Notes: generated by a model from the sequence alone, not told the origin. A stretch of 64,000 nt of DNA from Mucilaginibacter endophyticus (GCF_003351025.1 NZ_QPCG01000010.1:111380-175379), one strand, 5' to 3'. Positions 35,235 through 44,956 are shown, counted from the first letter of the stretch. Translations and numbers: made by a program.

Positions 35235-35267
35235 ATCCTACGCTCTAACCATCTGAGCTACCCCGCC
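35191..35267 (-). tRNA. tRNA-Met (CAT anticodon)
   Basis: A 77-base cloverleaf including encoded CCA. Acceptor stem GGCGGGG/CCCCGCT (G-U at the first pair), D-arm GCTC..GAGC, anticodon loop TTCATAA (CAT), T-arm GGCAG TTCGATC CTGCT. The last anticodon-stem pair is A-C. The elongator/initiator or lysidine-Ile identity cannot be fixed without comparison, but Met is most likely. Confidence 0.9.
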
Positions 35268-35350
35268 GTTTTTATGTATGTGACTCTTTTTGTGGTTAGT
35301 AAAAAGAGTGGCTTTGCTTTAAAACAAGTGGCCGTCCCTAAAAAGGTTTG

Positions 35351-35358
35351 CAAATATA
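35351..35358 (-). promoter_or_regulatory. Possible -7 element of tRNA-Met promoter
   Basis: On the minus strand the bases 35358-35351 read TATATTTG, a match to TAnnTTTG, 84 bases upstream of the tRNA 5' end. No clear -33 element is seen, so this is tentative. Confidence 0.35.
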
Positions 35359-35430
35359 GCAGAAATTCGTTTTCTTTAGAAAAAATGTTAAACATTTTAA
35401 TTTTGTTCCTCTTTTTTAAGTGTAAACCGA

Positions 35431-35811
35431 ATGTCCGAAAAGAAAAAATTTACCATTGAGTACGAGATAAAGTCATCTCCGCGTATCCTGTTCAGCTTCT
35501 TAAGCGAGCCTAACGGCTTGTCTCAGTGGTTTGCCGACGAGGTTAATATTCGTGACCATGTTTATACTTTTACATGGGATGATGAATCGCAAAAAGCCAA
35601 ACTTTGCTCTGTTAAGGAAAACAAATCTGTACGTTTTAAATGGATTGATGATGATGCGCAGTATTATTTTGAAATGGAAATACTGCAGGATGAGCTTACC
35701 AATGATGTAGCGCTCGCCATTACCGATTTTGCCGCCGAAGATGCCATTGCGGAAAGAAAGCTGATCTGGGATAACTCTATCGATTACCTTATAAGTGTAT
35801 TAGGCGCCTGA
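35431..35811 (+). CDS. START-like domain (SRPBCC) protein
   Basis: A 126-residue single-domain protein of the START-like/SRPBCC superfamily. It has FTIEYEIKSSPRILFSFLSEPNGLSQWFADEV followed by beta strands (HVYTFTWDDESQKAKL; RFKWIDDDAQYYFEMEI) and a C-terminal helix (KLIWDNSIDYLISVLG). The family binds hydrophobic ligands. It is the first gene of the backbone block and precedes the LptF/G permease by about 110 bases. Confidence 0.88.
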   Translation: MSEKKKFTIEYEIKSSPRILFSFLSEPNGLSQWFADEVNIRDHVYTFTWDDESQKAKLCSVKENKSVRFKWIDDDAQYYFEMEILQDELTNDVALAITDFAAEDAIAERKLIWDNSIDYLISVLGA

Positions 35812-35919
35812 TAAAAACTTTATTTTAGCTAATTTTGTACGCTTAACTATGTTTTGCACGTTAATGGGTTTAACTGTGCGGCTAACTGGTTTTGCCCCTG
35901 TTAATTGCAAATAGCACTA

Positions 35920-37374
35920 ATGAAGAAAATCCACCTTTTACTCCTTAAATCATTTATAAGGCCTTTTTTGGTTACACTTTTCATAGTGATGTTTGTGCTG
36001 CTGATGTTGTTTTTGTTTAAATACATTGACGACCTCATAGGCAAGGGTTTTGCCTGGTATACCATACTGGAGCTTATGATGTATAATTCGGCCACCAACG
36101 TTCAGATGGCGCTGCCCTTATCCATCCTGCTCTCAACCATCATGACCTACGGCTCGCTTGGCGAAAATTATGAGTTGGTAGCTATCAAGGCTGCCGGTAT
36201 TTCGTTAAAACGTGCCATGTACCCCATGATCACTGTGGTTACCATACTCAGTATTGCCGCGTTCCTGTTTTCGGATTACATGCTGCCGGTAGCGAACCTG
36301 AAATACTTTTCGCTGCTGTATGATGCCCGGAAACAAAAGTCGGCCGATTTGCTGCCGGAGGGTGTATTCAGCAACAGTTTCCCGGGCTATACCATTCGTG
36401 TTAAGCGTAAAGATCCCGATGGGCAACGTTTGTACGATATCATGATCTATCAAAAAAGCCCGAACGGGGAAAATAACAATATCGTGATGCTGGCCCGCGA
36501 GGGCTCCATGTTCCGTACTATGGGCGATAAATACCTGGTATTACGGTTGAAGGATGGGGTAAGGTACGAAGAATCGGCTCCGGAAAATGCTACCTATAAT
36601 ACCCGGCAGCGCCTGATGCGACAGCGTTTTAAAGAAACAGAAACCAAATTTGATCTTTCTACTTTTAAGATTACCCGGACAAATGAGAGCGAGTTTAAGC
36701 AGGCATCACAAATGATGAACGTTAAACAGCTGACACATTACCTGGATTCGTCGCAGCATTCTGTTGATAGTAATGTGATGGTGAATTATAAGCTGGTGAC
36801 ACCATATATCAAATACTATTCGATACCAACTCAATCAAAGGTCATTAAAAAGTATAAGGAGTTTGATCCTAAAAAGGATGTTTTTCAGGGCCTTACTTTA
36901 TCCGAGCAGCAGATGAGCCTTAGCAGTGCCGCGTCTGAAATCAGGTCAATTAAAGATGTGATCAAAAACCGGAGCGACAGGTATAAAGGCGATTCGGAAA
37001 ATATCCGCAGGTATTTTGTAGAATACCAGAAAAAGTATAACCTTTCGGTAGCGTGTTTGGTGCTCTTCTTAATTGGCGCGCCGTTGGGTTCTATTATCCG
37101 GAAGGGTGGCCTGGGCTTGCCGGTAGTAGTTTCGGTTGTGTTTTTCCTCATCTATTATATTATCACTACAATTGGCGAAAAATCAGTTAAGGGTGGGGAT
37201 ATCAACAAGTACCTGGGCATGTGGATCTCTATTATTACGCTGTTGCCTATAGGGTTGTTCCTGTCATATAAAGCGGCTACTGATTCAGCCTTATTTGATA
37301 TGGACATTTATAAACGTTTTGTAAACCGTGTTATAGCAAAATTTAAGCCTAAGGCAACCCACCGCAGTCATTAA
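35920..37374 (+). CDS. LptF/LptG-family permease
   Basis: A 484-residue inner-membrane permease of the YjgP/YjgQ family, part of the Lpt lipopolysaccharide export machine. The ATG at 35920 is preferred over the TTG at 35905. Six transmembrane helices are expected (three N-terminal: PFLVTLFIVMFVLLMLFLF, MALPLSILLSTIMTYGSL, YPMITVVTILSIAAFLF; three C-terminal: LSVACLVLFLIGAPLGSI, VVVSVVFFLIYYII, ISIITLLPIGLFLSY), with a periplasmic beta-jellyroll between. It drives LPS from the inner membrane to LptC/A. Confidence 0.92.
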   Translation: MKKIHLLLLKSFIRPFLVTLFIVMFVLLMLFLFKYIDDLIGKGFAWYTILELMMYNSATNVQMALPLSILLSTIMTYGSLGENYELVAIKAAGISLKRAMYPMITVVTILSIAAFLFSDYMLPVANLKYFSLLYDARKQKSADLLPEGVFSNSFPGYTIRVKRKDPDGQRLYDIMIYQKSPNGENNNIVMLAREGSMFRTMGDKYLVLRLKDGVRYEESAPENATYNTRQRLMRQRFKETETKFDLSTFKITRTNESEFKQASQMMNVKQLTHYLDSSQHSVDSNVMVNYKLVTPYIKYYSIPTQSKVIKKYKEFDPKKDVFQGLTLSEQQMSLSSAASEIRSIKDVIKNRSDRYKGDSENIRRYFVEYQKKYNLSVACLVLFLIGAPLGSIIRKGGLGLPVVVSVVFFLIYYIITTIGEKSVKGGDINKYLGMWISIITLLPIGLFLSYKAATDSALFDMDIYKRFVNRVIAKFKPKATHRSH

Positions 37375-37508
37375 CGGTATTATTAATAAACGCCATATTA
37401 TAGAAGCAATATCATTTTACACAACGCCGACCCAAGTCTTGGTAATATGCGTTAAATTTGATTTAGATTAAACAAGCGTTTAAACGCACCCCAATAAGCA
37501 AGTATATA

Positions 37509-38714
37509 ATGTTAAACACCATACAAGAAGCGATCGAGGAGATCAAAGGCGGTAAAACAATTATCGTAGTTGATGACGAAGATCGTGAAAACGAAGGCGA
37601 CTTTTTAACGGCCGCCCGTAATGCCACCCCCGAAACAATTAATTTCATGGTTCGTCACGGTCGCGGCCTGGTTTGTGCTCCTATTACAGCGCAACGGGCA
37701 CGTGAGCTCGACCTAATGCCGATGGTGAGCCACAATACCACATCGCACGAAACTAACTTTACGGTTTCGGTAGATTTGCTTGGTCATGGTTGTACTACCG
37801 GGATCTCTGCAAGTGACAGGTCTAAAACTACTTTGGCGCTTATCGATCCGGCTACCAAGCCCGAAGATCTGGGTCGCCCGGGGCATATTTTTCCGCTGAT
37901 AGCAAAAGATGGCGGTGTATTGCGCCGTACAGGGCATACCGAAGCAGCTGTTGACCTGGCCGTATTAGCGGGTTTTGAACCTGCGGGAGTCATCTGCGAA
38001 ATTATGAAGGAAGACGGCGAAATGGCCCGCCTGCCCGATCTGTTGGAGATTGCTAAAGAATTTAATCTCAAAATAGTATCCATTAAAGACCTTATCGCTT
38101 ATCGTTTAGAACATGAATCGATGGTAAGGAGGGAAGTGGCTGTTAAAATGCCTACCGAGTGGGGCGATTTTGATATGATAGCCTATACCCAGGTTGATAC
38201 CGGCGAAAATCACCTTGCCTTAGTAAAAGGTACATGGGAACCGGGCGAACCTATTTTGGTACGTGTGCATAGCTCATGCATGACCGGCGATATTTTCGGC
38301 TCATGCCGTTGCGATTGCGGTCCGCAGTTGCATAAGGCTATGGAAATGATCAGCAAAGAAGGTAAGGGCGCCATAGTATATATGAACCAGGAAGGCCGCG
38401 GAATTGGTCTTATCAATAAACTAAGGGCCTATCATTTGCAGGAAAACGGTTATGATACTGTTGATGCAAACCTGAAGCTCGGCTTTAAAATGGATCAGCG
38501 CGATTATGGTATCGGCGCACAGATCCTGCGTAGCCTGGGTATTACCAAAATGCGTTTGATGAGCAACAACCCTAAAAAACGTGCCGGCCTTATCGGCTAC
38601 GGTTTGGAAGTGGTTGAAAACGTACCAATCGAGATAGCATCAAACCCACATAATGAAGCTTACCTGCGCACTAAACGCGACAGGATGGATCACGCTATCA
38701 TGCGCGATCATTAA
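37509..38714 (+). CDS. ribBA: Bifunctional RibBA (DHBP synthase / GTP cyclohydrolase II)
   Basis: A 401-residue enzyme of riboflavin synthesis. The N-terminal half (1 to about 200) is 3,4-dihydroxy-2-butanone-4-phosphate synthase with DDEDRENEGDF and HGCTTGISASDRS. The C-terminal half is GTP cyclohydrolase II with CMTGDIFGSCRCDCG (zinc site) and NQEGRGIGLINK. It supplies both precursors for the lumazine step. The start ATG at 37509 lies about 130 bases after the permease. A strong 31-base hairpin follows. Confidence 0.97.
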   Translation: MLNTIQEAIEEIKGGKTIIVVDDEDRENEGDFLTAARNATPETINFMVRHGRGLVCAPITAQRARELDLMPMVSHNTTSHETNFTVSVDLLGHGCTTGISASDRSKTTLALIDPATKPEDLGRPGHIFPLIAKDGGVLRRTGHTEAAVDLAVLAGFEPAGVICEIMKEDGEMARLPDLLEIAKEFNLKIVSIKDLIAYRLEHESMVRREVAVKMPTEWGDFDMIAYTQVDTGENHLALVKGTWEPGEPILVRVHSSCMTGDIFGSCRCDCGPQLHKAMEMISKEGKGAIVYMNQEGRGIGLINKLRAYHLQENGYDTVDANLKLGFKMDQRDYGIGAQILRSLGITKMRLMSNNPKKRAGLIGYGLEVVENVPIEIASNPHNEAYLRTKRDRMDHAIMRDH

Positions 38715-38750
38715 TTTTGAAGCTTAAAGCTCAAGGCTAAAAGCCTAAAG

Positions 38751-38817
38751 CTAATACAAGAAAAAAACAAAGGCTTAAAGCATTCCGCTTTAAGCCTTTG
38801 TTTTTTTCTTGTATTAG
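38751..38817. terminator. Perfect 31-base hairpin, bidirectional terminator
   Basis: Bases 38751-38781 are exactly complementary to 38787-38817, with a five-base loop. The stem contains a T-run in both directions (TTTTTTTC), fitting termination of both the plus-strand ribBA and the minus-strand TamB genes. Imperfect AGCTTAAAGC-like repeats flank it. Confidence 0.8.
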
Positions 38818-38892
38818 AAGCTTTACGCTTTCAGCATTAAGCCTCCGGCTTTTCAACAGCTTTCAGCTTTTGGCCTTCGGCCTTTAGCTTTT

Positions 38893-41800
38893 TTACTGGT
38901 CATCATCCTCATCGGGCTTTGTGGCCGGTGTTGTTGTAGTAGAATTAGGTATGGGAGCTGGATTAACCGGCGCGGTTTTGCGACGGCTCTGCCTGAATAT
39001 GTTGCGGATAAACTCACCAAAGGTGTCAAAGTCACGTTGGTAAACCAAACCAAACCCATTTACATACTGCGGTGCCAGTACGTCGGTAAGGCTGCTTAGC
39101 GTTACGTTATTTAGGGCCCTGTATGAATACCTTGCCGTTAAATTGCCGTCACGGCGTATTTTGTATAATGCTTCAAAGTCTTTTGTAAGACTGTTAAAGC
39201 GTTGATTAAAGAGGTTGTTGTTATTGTTATTAAAAATATCGTTTGATCCATTATTGCTAAACAAGCTTCCGTTGAACGATAGGCGGCTATCAAAGAAACG
39301 CAGCGAAGCGCTGGCCTCATTAAATGAACGGATATTTAAATCGAAGTTTTTGATGTTTGACTGCGATATCAGGCTGTTTAGTTTGTTAAATGCAAACTCG
39401 CTTACGGCCTCACCCGCGGTGCCCAGCACCTGGTTTGTTAAGTTATTACTGTTTGATGTAAAGTTACGGCGCACAATAATACTGATGGCCTGCTGACTTC
39501 TGTTGTTGGCATCGGCAAGGTAGGTTGACAGATCGTCTTTAACCGATGGATCGGTAGGGAAGTTAAAGTCAAAGTCAATATTGGGTTGTAACAACGATTT
39601 GGTTAGAATAAGTTCAGCCTGTACCAGGGTCTGCTGTCCGGAGGTTGGTGTTTGCAGGCCCGCTGCTGTGTAAAGTGGCGCTTTGCTGGTACGCACCTCA
39701 TACAGGGCCTTAAGGTTGATCTCCGCGTTTGACGGGTTACCTGTCCACCTGATGGTACCGCCCTGGCTTACGGTAAAGTTTTTACTGATAAAGTTTTTGG
39801 CGGTAAACTCAAATTTACCCGACGATATCAGGAAGTCACCATACATCTCAAAATCGCCAAGACTGTTAATATTCAGCTTTAAATTTCGGGCAACACCGCT
39901 ACCCTCCAACTGGCCGTAATCTGTAGCAATTTTTACGATAGTTTTTTCGTCGGCACTTAAATCAAAGTTTAGGGTAACACCATTAAACGCGCGTGTTTTA
40001 GGTACAACTTTGGCAGTATCGCTGTGGCTTACAAATTTAATAAAGTCGTAATCGCTGGCGGTTGATGAGGTGTTAAGCGGGATATTGAAAATGGTACCGG
40101 CGTTGGTGCTGGCAGTTATATCAATTTTCATGTTATCAACCGGGCCGTTAAAGCTGAACGTGCCGGTACCATAGGCTGTACCAAAATAAAGGTGGTTATC
40201 TTTAAATGTAGTGTTCAGGGCCATCAGGTTATCAGCCTTGAGTGTTACATTAATATCCGGGTTATTCAGGTTGTTGAGGTTCACGGTACCATTGGCGGTT
40301 CCGGTACCTTTATGAATATCCTTAAGCACCATATCCTTGAGGGTGATAACACTGTTATTAACATCAAGTTTGTTATTAACGGTATAGGCTGTTTTCAAAT
40401 AATTAACAGTAAGGCCGGTATTAACAAGGGTAACGGTACCATTAAGCTGAGGATTTGACGGTTTACCCGTAAGCTTCAGATCAGTTGAAACGTGGCCTTT
40501 CACATCCGAAACCAGATCTTTGATAAATGGTTCAAATATGATGGCTTCGGTTTGGTTCATCTTGATATCAAAATCAAGGTTATCATCGGTTTCTTTACCA
40601 AACGAATAGGTACCGCCAATATTCATGGTTTCCAGCCCCCGGTTTATAATATTCATATTAACATCGGCCTGTTTACGGTCGTTGCCGAGTGCTGCAACCA
40701 GTTTTACATCACCCACCAGTGTTTTGTTCATGGTAAGTGAGTCGACAGTTAAGTGCGAATCTACCCCCGGCGATTTAAGTACCGAGCTCATGTTGATATC
40801 CCCGTTAAGATATCCCTTTAAATTTACTCCGGAGGTACGTGTTAATTGGTTAAACGTACGCATGTTAAACTTCTGGAACTTAAGTTTTAACTGATCGGCC
40901 GGGTTATCGGAAATAAAACCATCGATAAATACTTTTTGTGCACCGTTTGAAAGCTCGAAGCCCGACACCTGGGTTTTACCGTCAAGTAAGCGGATGCGTA
41001 CCTGCTCCTGGATCTTCCATTTCTCTTTTTCCAGTATCACATCCGATGGAAGCAGTTTCAGCTTGGCCGTGGTATCCCGTCCAAATTCAACCAAACCGTA
41101 AAGGTCAAGCTGATTAACAGCATTTTTATCGGAGAGCTTAACGTTAAAGTTAAGGCTGTCGTTTTTCAGGAAGTTGGTAATGTTGATATCCTTAATGAAA
41201 AGACTATCGGTAAGGTCAACCCGCCTCAGGGATAAGTTGAGGCCAAGCATACTTTCGGTTGTGTTTTCGTCGATAATGAAATCATGGAAAACCGTTTTGC
41301 CGTATTTGAGCGTTTTGATATATCCCGATAAGGTAGCCGTTTTCTTTTCCGAATTAAATTGCCCGACAAAGGTGCCCTGGTCCGGAATTTTCAGATCAGG
41401 CAGGAATATTGCCGTAAGCGGATCGAGGTTTTTGAGGTTAAGGCTAAAATCAAACTCCTCCGGCTTAGGCGGTACTATAGTTGTTTTGATAGACGGGATA
41501 TACTTTTTAACGATGGTTTTAAAGTATGACGGCAGGGTAGCCAAATCATATTTTCCTTTAATACTGCCATCGGCAAAGTCAGATTTTAGTGCGATAGTAC
41601 GGTTGTTACCAAAACCTTCGGCAGACAGGTATAGTGAATCAACCACATAGTTATTCCGCGGATCAACAACTCTTGCAGGCGAAAACAGGATATTGCCCTG
41701 CAGGTTGGCCAGGTCATCACCTTTAAACTGGGTTTTAAGCAGTGTGGTTATGGTTAAAGTATCTTTAGTAAAGCCAAGTTTGTACAGGTTGGCATCTTTG

Positions 41801-43344
41801 ATATCTGCAGTAAGATCATAAGTAGGCAAGGCGGGCTTAAGATCAACTTTGCCTTTCAGGTCAAGCTTTACATTCCTGTCGTTAATGGTAATGTGGGCGT
41901 TGGCCAGTTTATTGATAAAAGTACCTTTAAGGGTAAGCTTGTTATAGGTGTAGCCAGAGTAAGTAACTGAAGCTATCCTCGCATCCACTTTTTCGGTAAG
42001 ACTTTTAAGCTGATCGCCGCTGCCTTCAATGGTTGATGAAAATGTAGTACGGCCCAGGTCTTTTTCATCAATCAAAGTACCCATATCAAAAGCATAGGTA
42101 TTAATCCTGCCGCTATAGCTTGGGCGGTCGTTTTTATCAATTTTAAGGTTGATATCTGAATCAAAACGACCAAGAGCAGTTTTAAAAACGCCATAAGCCA
42201 CAAAGTCATTTTGTGAACCGGTGAACCTGCCGGTGAAATTAAAATTGCCAAATTTGGATAGGATAGCGGGGGCTTTCTCTGTAGGTGTTCCCGAAAAATG
42301 GCTGATCAGGTAATCAAGGTCTTTTTTGTTTGACGCAACCTGTTCAAATTTCAATTCAAGGAAAGCGTTATCCCAATCGGTAAGATTATGCAGGTTAAAA
42401 TCTCCCTTAACAAAGGTTGCTTGTCCGCCGGTGATGGTTACTTTTTTGGCTTTGAGGTTATTCACATAACCTTTAGCTTGTCCATCTATACCCAGATCAA
42501 AACTTACTTTTTTAAGCGCGCCGGTAAAGTAGGCGATATCAGATGATGAAATGCGCGACGATTTAAAGTTGGCATCCATGTGCACCTTATTCTCAAAATC
42601 ATCAAAATCATCAAATGATTTAAACTTCATCCAGAAATAATCTTTCAGATCCGATCTTGGCGTTTGAATGGCCAGGTGCTTCAGCATAATCTGGTTGGTA
42701 TCAATGGTAGCATCTGAAGCAAAATGTTTTACCGTAAAACCGCTTTTTTCATGCAGGCTCAGGCTTTTAATGTTGCCTTTAAACAGGTGGTTTTTTAAAT
42801 CCATACCCTGTATCTCGGTGCTGAAATGCTGAACATCAAGGTCATTAAAGTTAACGCCGGCTATTACCGTATCGCGCAAGCTATTTTTGTACCGGAAATG
42901 AAAATTCTTGATAGCGATGGTGCCAAAATTGAGCGTCCAGGGTTTGCCCGCAGGCGTTTTGGTAGTATCTCCAGAATTAAAATAATCTATAACAAACTGG
43001 AGATTGGTAGTGCTGTCCTTTTGTTTTTTGAGGTAAAAGGAACCATTATCCAATTCAATATTGGCAAAGTTGATGGTGCGGCGCTTTATACTGCTGAAAA
43101 GGTAAAAATCATCAATATCAACGGCCAGCTTTGGCGTGCTTAAAATAGTATCCTGTTTTTTATCTAAAATATAAAGCCCCTCAATTACTACCGAGCGAAA
43201 TGGCCTGAGGTAAAGACTTTGGATGCCTACTTTGGTATGGAGCTCGCCGGCGAGGTATGCCGCTGCTTTCTTGGCAGCCCAGGTTTGTACCGGCTTAAAC
43301 TGAAACGTGAGTAAAAGTATGCTCAATGTCAATAAAATGAACAA
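38893..43344 (-). CDS. TamB-like translocation/assembly module protein
   Basis: A 1483-residue protein of the TamB (DUF490) family, which spans the periplasm and helps lipid transport or assembly of outer-membrane components. An N-terminal membrane anchor (FILLTLSILLLTF) is followed by long beta-rich repeats. The DUF490 region lies in about the last 450 residues (QGGTIRWTGNPSNAEINLKALY; ISIIVRRNFTSNSNNLTNQV). The start is uncertain: the frame begins at a TTG (43344). The 24 codons above it (ending KVIKKVLKIFLGLVL) look like the real signal anchor but have no ATG or GTG before an in-frame stop. It converges with ribBA. Confidence 0.93.
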   Translation of the reverse strand: MFILLTLSILLLTFQFKPVQTWAAKKAAAYLAGELHTKVGIQSLYLRPFRSVVIEGLYILDKKQDTILSTPKLAVDIDDFYLFSSIKRRTINFANIELDNGSFYLKKQKDSTTNLQFVIDYFNSGDTTKTPAGKPWTLNFGTIAIKNFHFRYKNSLRDTVIAGVNFNDLDVQHFSTEIQGMDLKNHLFKGNIKSLSLHEKSGFTVKHFASDATIDTNQIMLKHLAIQTPRSDLKDYFWMKFKSFDDFDDFENKVHMDANFKSSRISSSDIAYFTGALKKVSFDLGIDGQAKGYVNNLKAKKVTITGGQATFVKGDFNLHNLTDWDNAFLELKFEQVASNKKDLDYLISHFSGTPTEKAPAILSKFGNFNFTGRFTGSQNDFVAYGVFKTALGRFDSDINLKIDKNDRPSYSGRINTYAFDMGTLIDEKDLGRTTFSSTIEGSGDQLKSLTEKVDARIASVTYSGYTYNKLTLKGTFINKLANAHITINDRNVKLDLKGKVDLKPALPTYDLTADIKDANLYKLGFTKDTLTITTLLKTQFKGDDLANLQGNILFSPARVVDPRNNYVVDSLYLSAEGFGNNRTIALKSDFADGSIKGKYDLATLPSYFKTIVKKYIPSIKTTIVPPKPEEFDFSLNLKNLDPLTAIFLPDLKIPDQGTFVGQFNSEKKTATLSGYIKTLKYGKTVFHDFIIDENTTESMLGLNLSLRRVDLTDSLFIKDINITNFLKNDSLNFNVKLSDKNAVNQLDLYGLVEFGRDTTAKLKLLPSDVILEKEKWKIQEQVRIRLLDGKTQVSGFELSNGAQKVFIDGFISDNPADQLKLKFQKFNMRTFNQLTRTSGVNLKGYLNGDINMSSVLKSPGVDSHLTVDSLTMNKTLVGDVKLVAALGNDRKQADVNMNIINRGLETMNIGGTYSFGKETDDNLDFDIKMNQTEAIIFEPFIKDLVSDVKGHVSTDLKLTGKPSNPQLNGTVTLVNTGLTVNYLKTAYTVNNKLDVNNSVITLKDMVLKDIHKGTGTANGTVNLNNLNNPDINVTLKADNLMALNTTFKDNHLYFGTAYGTGTFSFNGPVDNMKIDITASTNAGTIFNIPLNTSSTASDYDFIKFVSHSDTAKVVPKTRAFNGVTLNFDLSADEKTIVKIATDYGQLEGSGVARNLKLNINSLGDFEMYGDFLISSGKFEFTAKNFISKNFTVSQGGTIRWTGNPSNAEINLKALYEVRTSKAPLYTAAGLQTPTSGQQTLVQAELILTKSLLQPNIDFDFNFPTDPSVKDDLSTYLADANNRSQQAISIIVRRNFTSNSNNLTNQVLGTAGEAVSEFAFNKLNSLISQSNIKNFDLNIRSFNEASASLRFFDSRLSFNGSLFSNNGSNDIFNNNNNNLFNQRFNSLTKDFEALYKIRRDGNLTARYSYRALNNVTLSSLTDVLAPQYVNGFGLVYQRDFDTFGEFIRNIFRQSRRKTAPVNPAPIPNSTTTTPATKPDEDDDQ

Positions 43345-43529
43345 TACCAGGCCCAGGAATATTTTGAGTACTTTTTTAATAACTTTGCCTTTTAAACTAT
43401 TTAATGATTTGGTGAATTAGTGATTTAGCGAGTTCTTTACTATCCCTCTACAATTTTGAAGAAAGATGGTTTGCCGCTAAATAATAAATCACTGATTCGC
43501 TAATTCAATAACTCAATAATTAAACAAAC

Positions 43530-44531
43530 GTGCCCGTAATTTTAGGAATCGAATCATCATGTGATGAAACCTCAGCTTCGGTTTGTGTTGATGGTGTGAT
43601 CATGAGCAATGTTATTGCCAATCAAACCATACACGAGGCCTATGGAGGCGTTGTCCCGGAGTTAGCCTCAAGGGTTCATCAGCAAAATATTGTTCCGGCT
43701 GTTCAGCAGGCATTATTGAACGCAAAAGTAAGCAAAAATGATATTGATGCGGTAGCTTTTACACGCGGTCCCGGACTTTTAGGTTCTCTTTTAGTGGGAG
43801 TTTCATTTGCTAAGGCTTTTGCCCTGGCTAAACAGATCCCGCTTATTGATATTAATCACATGCAGGCCCATATCCTGGCGCATTTTATAGGCGATAGAAA
43901 TCCATCGTTCCCCTTCCTTTGCCTTACGGTATCGGGCGGGCACACACAAATTGTGCTGGTGAAAGATTATTTTGATATGGAGATCATAGGCCAGACGCTT
44001 GACGATGCCGCCGGCGAAGCCATGGATAAAACCAGTAAGATTTTAGGCCTGCCGTATCCTGGTGGACCGCTCATTGACAAGTACGCGCGCCAGGGAAACC
44101 CGGATGCTTATAAGTTCCCCGAGCCGCAGATACCTGGGTATGATTTCAGCTTTAGCGGTTTAAAAACTTCTATCCTGTATTTTATCCGCGACAACGTAGC
44201 TGCAAATCCAGATTTTATCAGCGAGAACATGGCCGATATTTGTGCTTCTGTAGAGAAACGCATTGCTACCATTTTGCTTAACAAACTGCAAAAAGCAGCG
44301 CAGGCTTATGGTATAAAAGATATAGCTTTGGCGGGTGGTGTATCGGCCAATACCGGTTTGAGGCTTGGCCTGCAGGCCATGGCCGAGCAAAACGGTTGGA
44401 ACAGCTTTATCCCTAAAATGGAATATTGTACAGATAACGCCGCCATGATTGCCATAGCCGGCTATCACAAATACCTAAAAGGCGAATTTATAGGGCAGGA
44501 CGTTGCCCCAATGGCAAGGATGGCTTTTTAG
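43530..44531 (+). CDS. tsaD: tRNA N6-threonylcarbamoyladenosine transferase TsaD
   Basis: A 333-residue Kae1/TsaD protein that transfers threonylcarbamoyl to A37 of ANN-decoding tRNAs, with TsaB and TsaE. The metal-binding H110 and H114 (HMQAH) are present, with FTRGPGLLGSLLVG and SGGHTQIVL for nucleotide binding, and GGVSANTGLR near the C-terminus. The start is GTG at 43530. It is divergent from the TamB gene. The length is typical. Confidence 0.97.
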   Translation: MPVILGIESSCDETSASVCVDGVIMSNVIANQTIHEAYGGVVPELASRVHQQNIVPAVQQALLNAKVSKNDIDAVAFTRGPGLLGSLLVGVSFAKAFALAKQIPLIDINHMQAHILAHFIGDRNPSFPFLCLTVSGGHTQIVLVKDYFDMEIIGQTLDDAAGEAMDKTSKILGLPYPGGPLIDKYARQGNPDAYKFPEPQIPGYDFSFSGLKTSILYFIRDNVAANPDFISENMADICASVEKRIATILLNKLQKAAQAYGIKDIALAGGVSANTGLRLGLQAMAEQNGWNSFIPKMEYCTDNAAMIAIAGYHKYLKGEFIGQDVAPMARMAF

Positions 44532-44633
44532 CCCCCCGGCCCCCTAAAGGGGGAGCTATGGAGGGATAAGCTTAAGTTTAGAATTAGATACAAATAACAC
44601 ATTAACATTCCCCCTTTAGGGGGGTAAGGGGGC
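44532..44633. repeat. C/G-tract inverted repeat
   Basis: GCCCCCCGGCCCCCTAAAGG-type sequence just after the tsaD stop and CCCCCTTTAGGGGGGTAAGG-type sequence before 44636 are inverted copies. They flank about 45 bases. This resembles short interspersed repeats common in Bacteroidota intergenic regions. Confidence 0.6.
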
Positions 44634-44635
44634 AT

Positions 44636-44821
44636 ATGAACGCATCAGGATATATTTTTTACATTGTTTTTGTTATCCCATTAATAGCCGCTATGGTTTG
44701 GCTTATACGCCAGGATAAAAAAAAGGGAAAGATTGGACTTATTGTGCTGGCTGCACTGGTAGTTGGAGTTTTGATCTACGTTTACCTTAACCGTGAGGCA
44801 CTTAACGGCATAAAGCCATAA
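44636..44821 (+). CDS. Small membrane protein
   Basis: A 61-residue protein with two predicted transmembrane helices (YIFYIVFVIPLIAAMVWLI; GLIVLAALVVGVLIYVYL) around a basic loop (RQDKKKGK). No family is recognised. It follows tsaD across an inverted repeat. Confidence 0.65.
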   Translation: MNASGYIFYIVFVIPLIAAMVWLIRQDKKKGKIGLIVLAALVVGVLIYVYLNREALNGIKP

Positions 44822-44857
44822 GAAAAAGCCGTTAAATTTTATTTGAAGAGGTTTTAG

Positions 44858-44956
44858 GTAGAGACGCATCACATGCGTCTTCCGTATGATAAGCGGGCTT
44901 GCGAATCTTTAACTGCAATAATTTGCAGGCGTAAGACGCATGTGATGCGTCTCTAC
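44858..44956. repeat. GTAGAGACGCATC inverted-repeat element, copy 1
   Basis: A 22-base arm (44858-44879, GTAGAGACGCATCACATG...) is exactly complementary to 44935-44956. Copy 2, at 45351-45447, has near-identical ends, and the flanking sequence (TTATTTGAAGA) is also shared. It looks like a short non-autonomous palindromic repeat. Confidence 0.8.

Noticed and set aside
41174..41650. 158-codon plus-strand frame within the TamB gene
   Set aside because: Antisense to a 1483-residue gene with clear family features; composition is a mirror of TamB codons.
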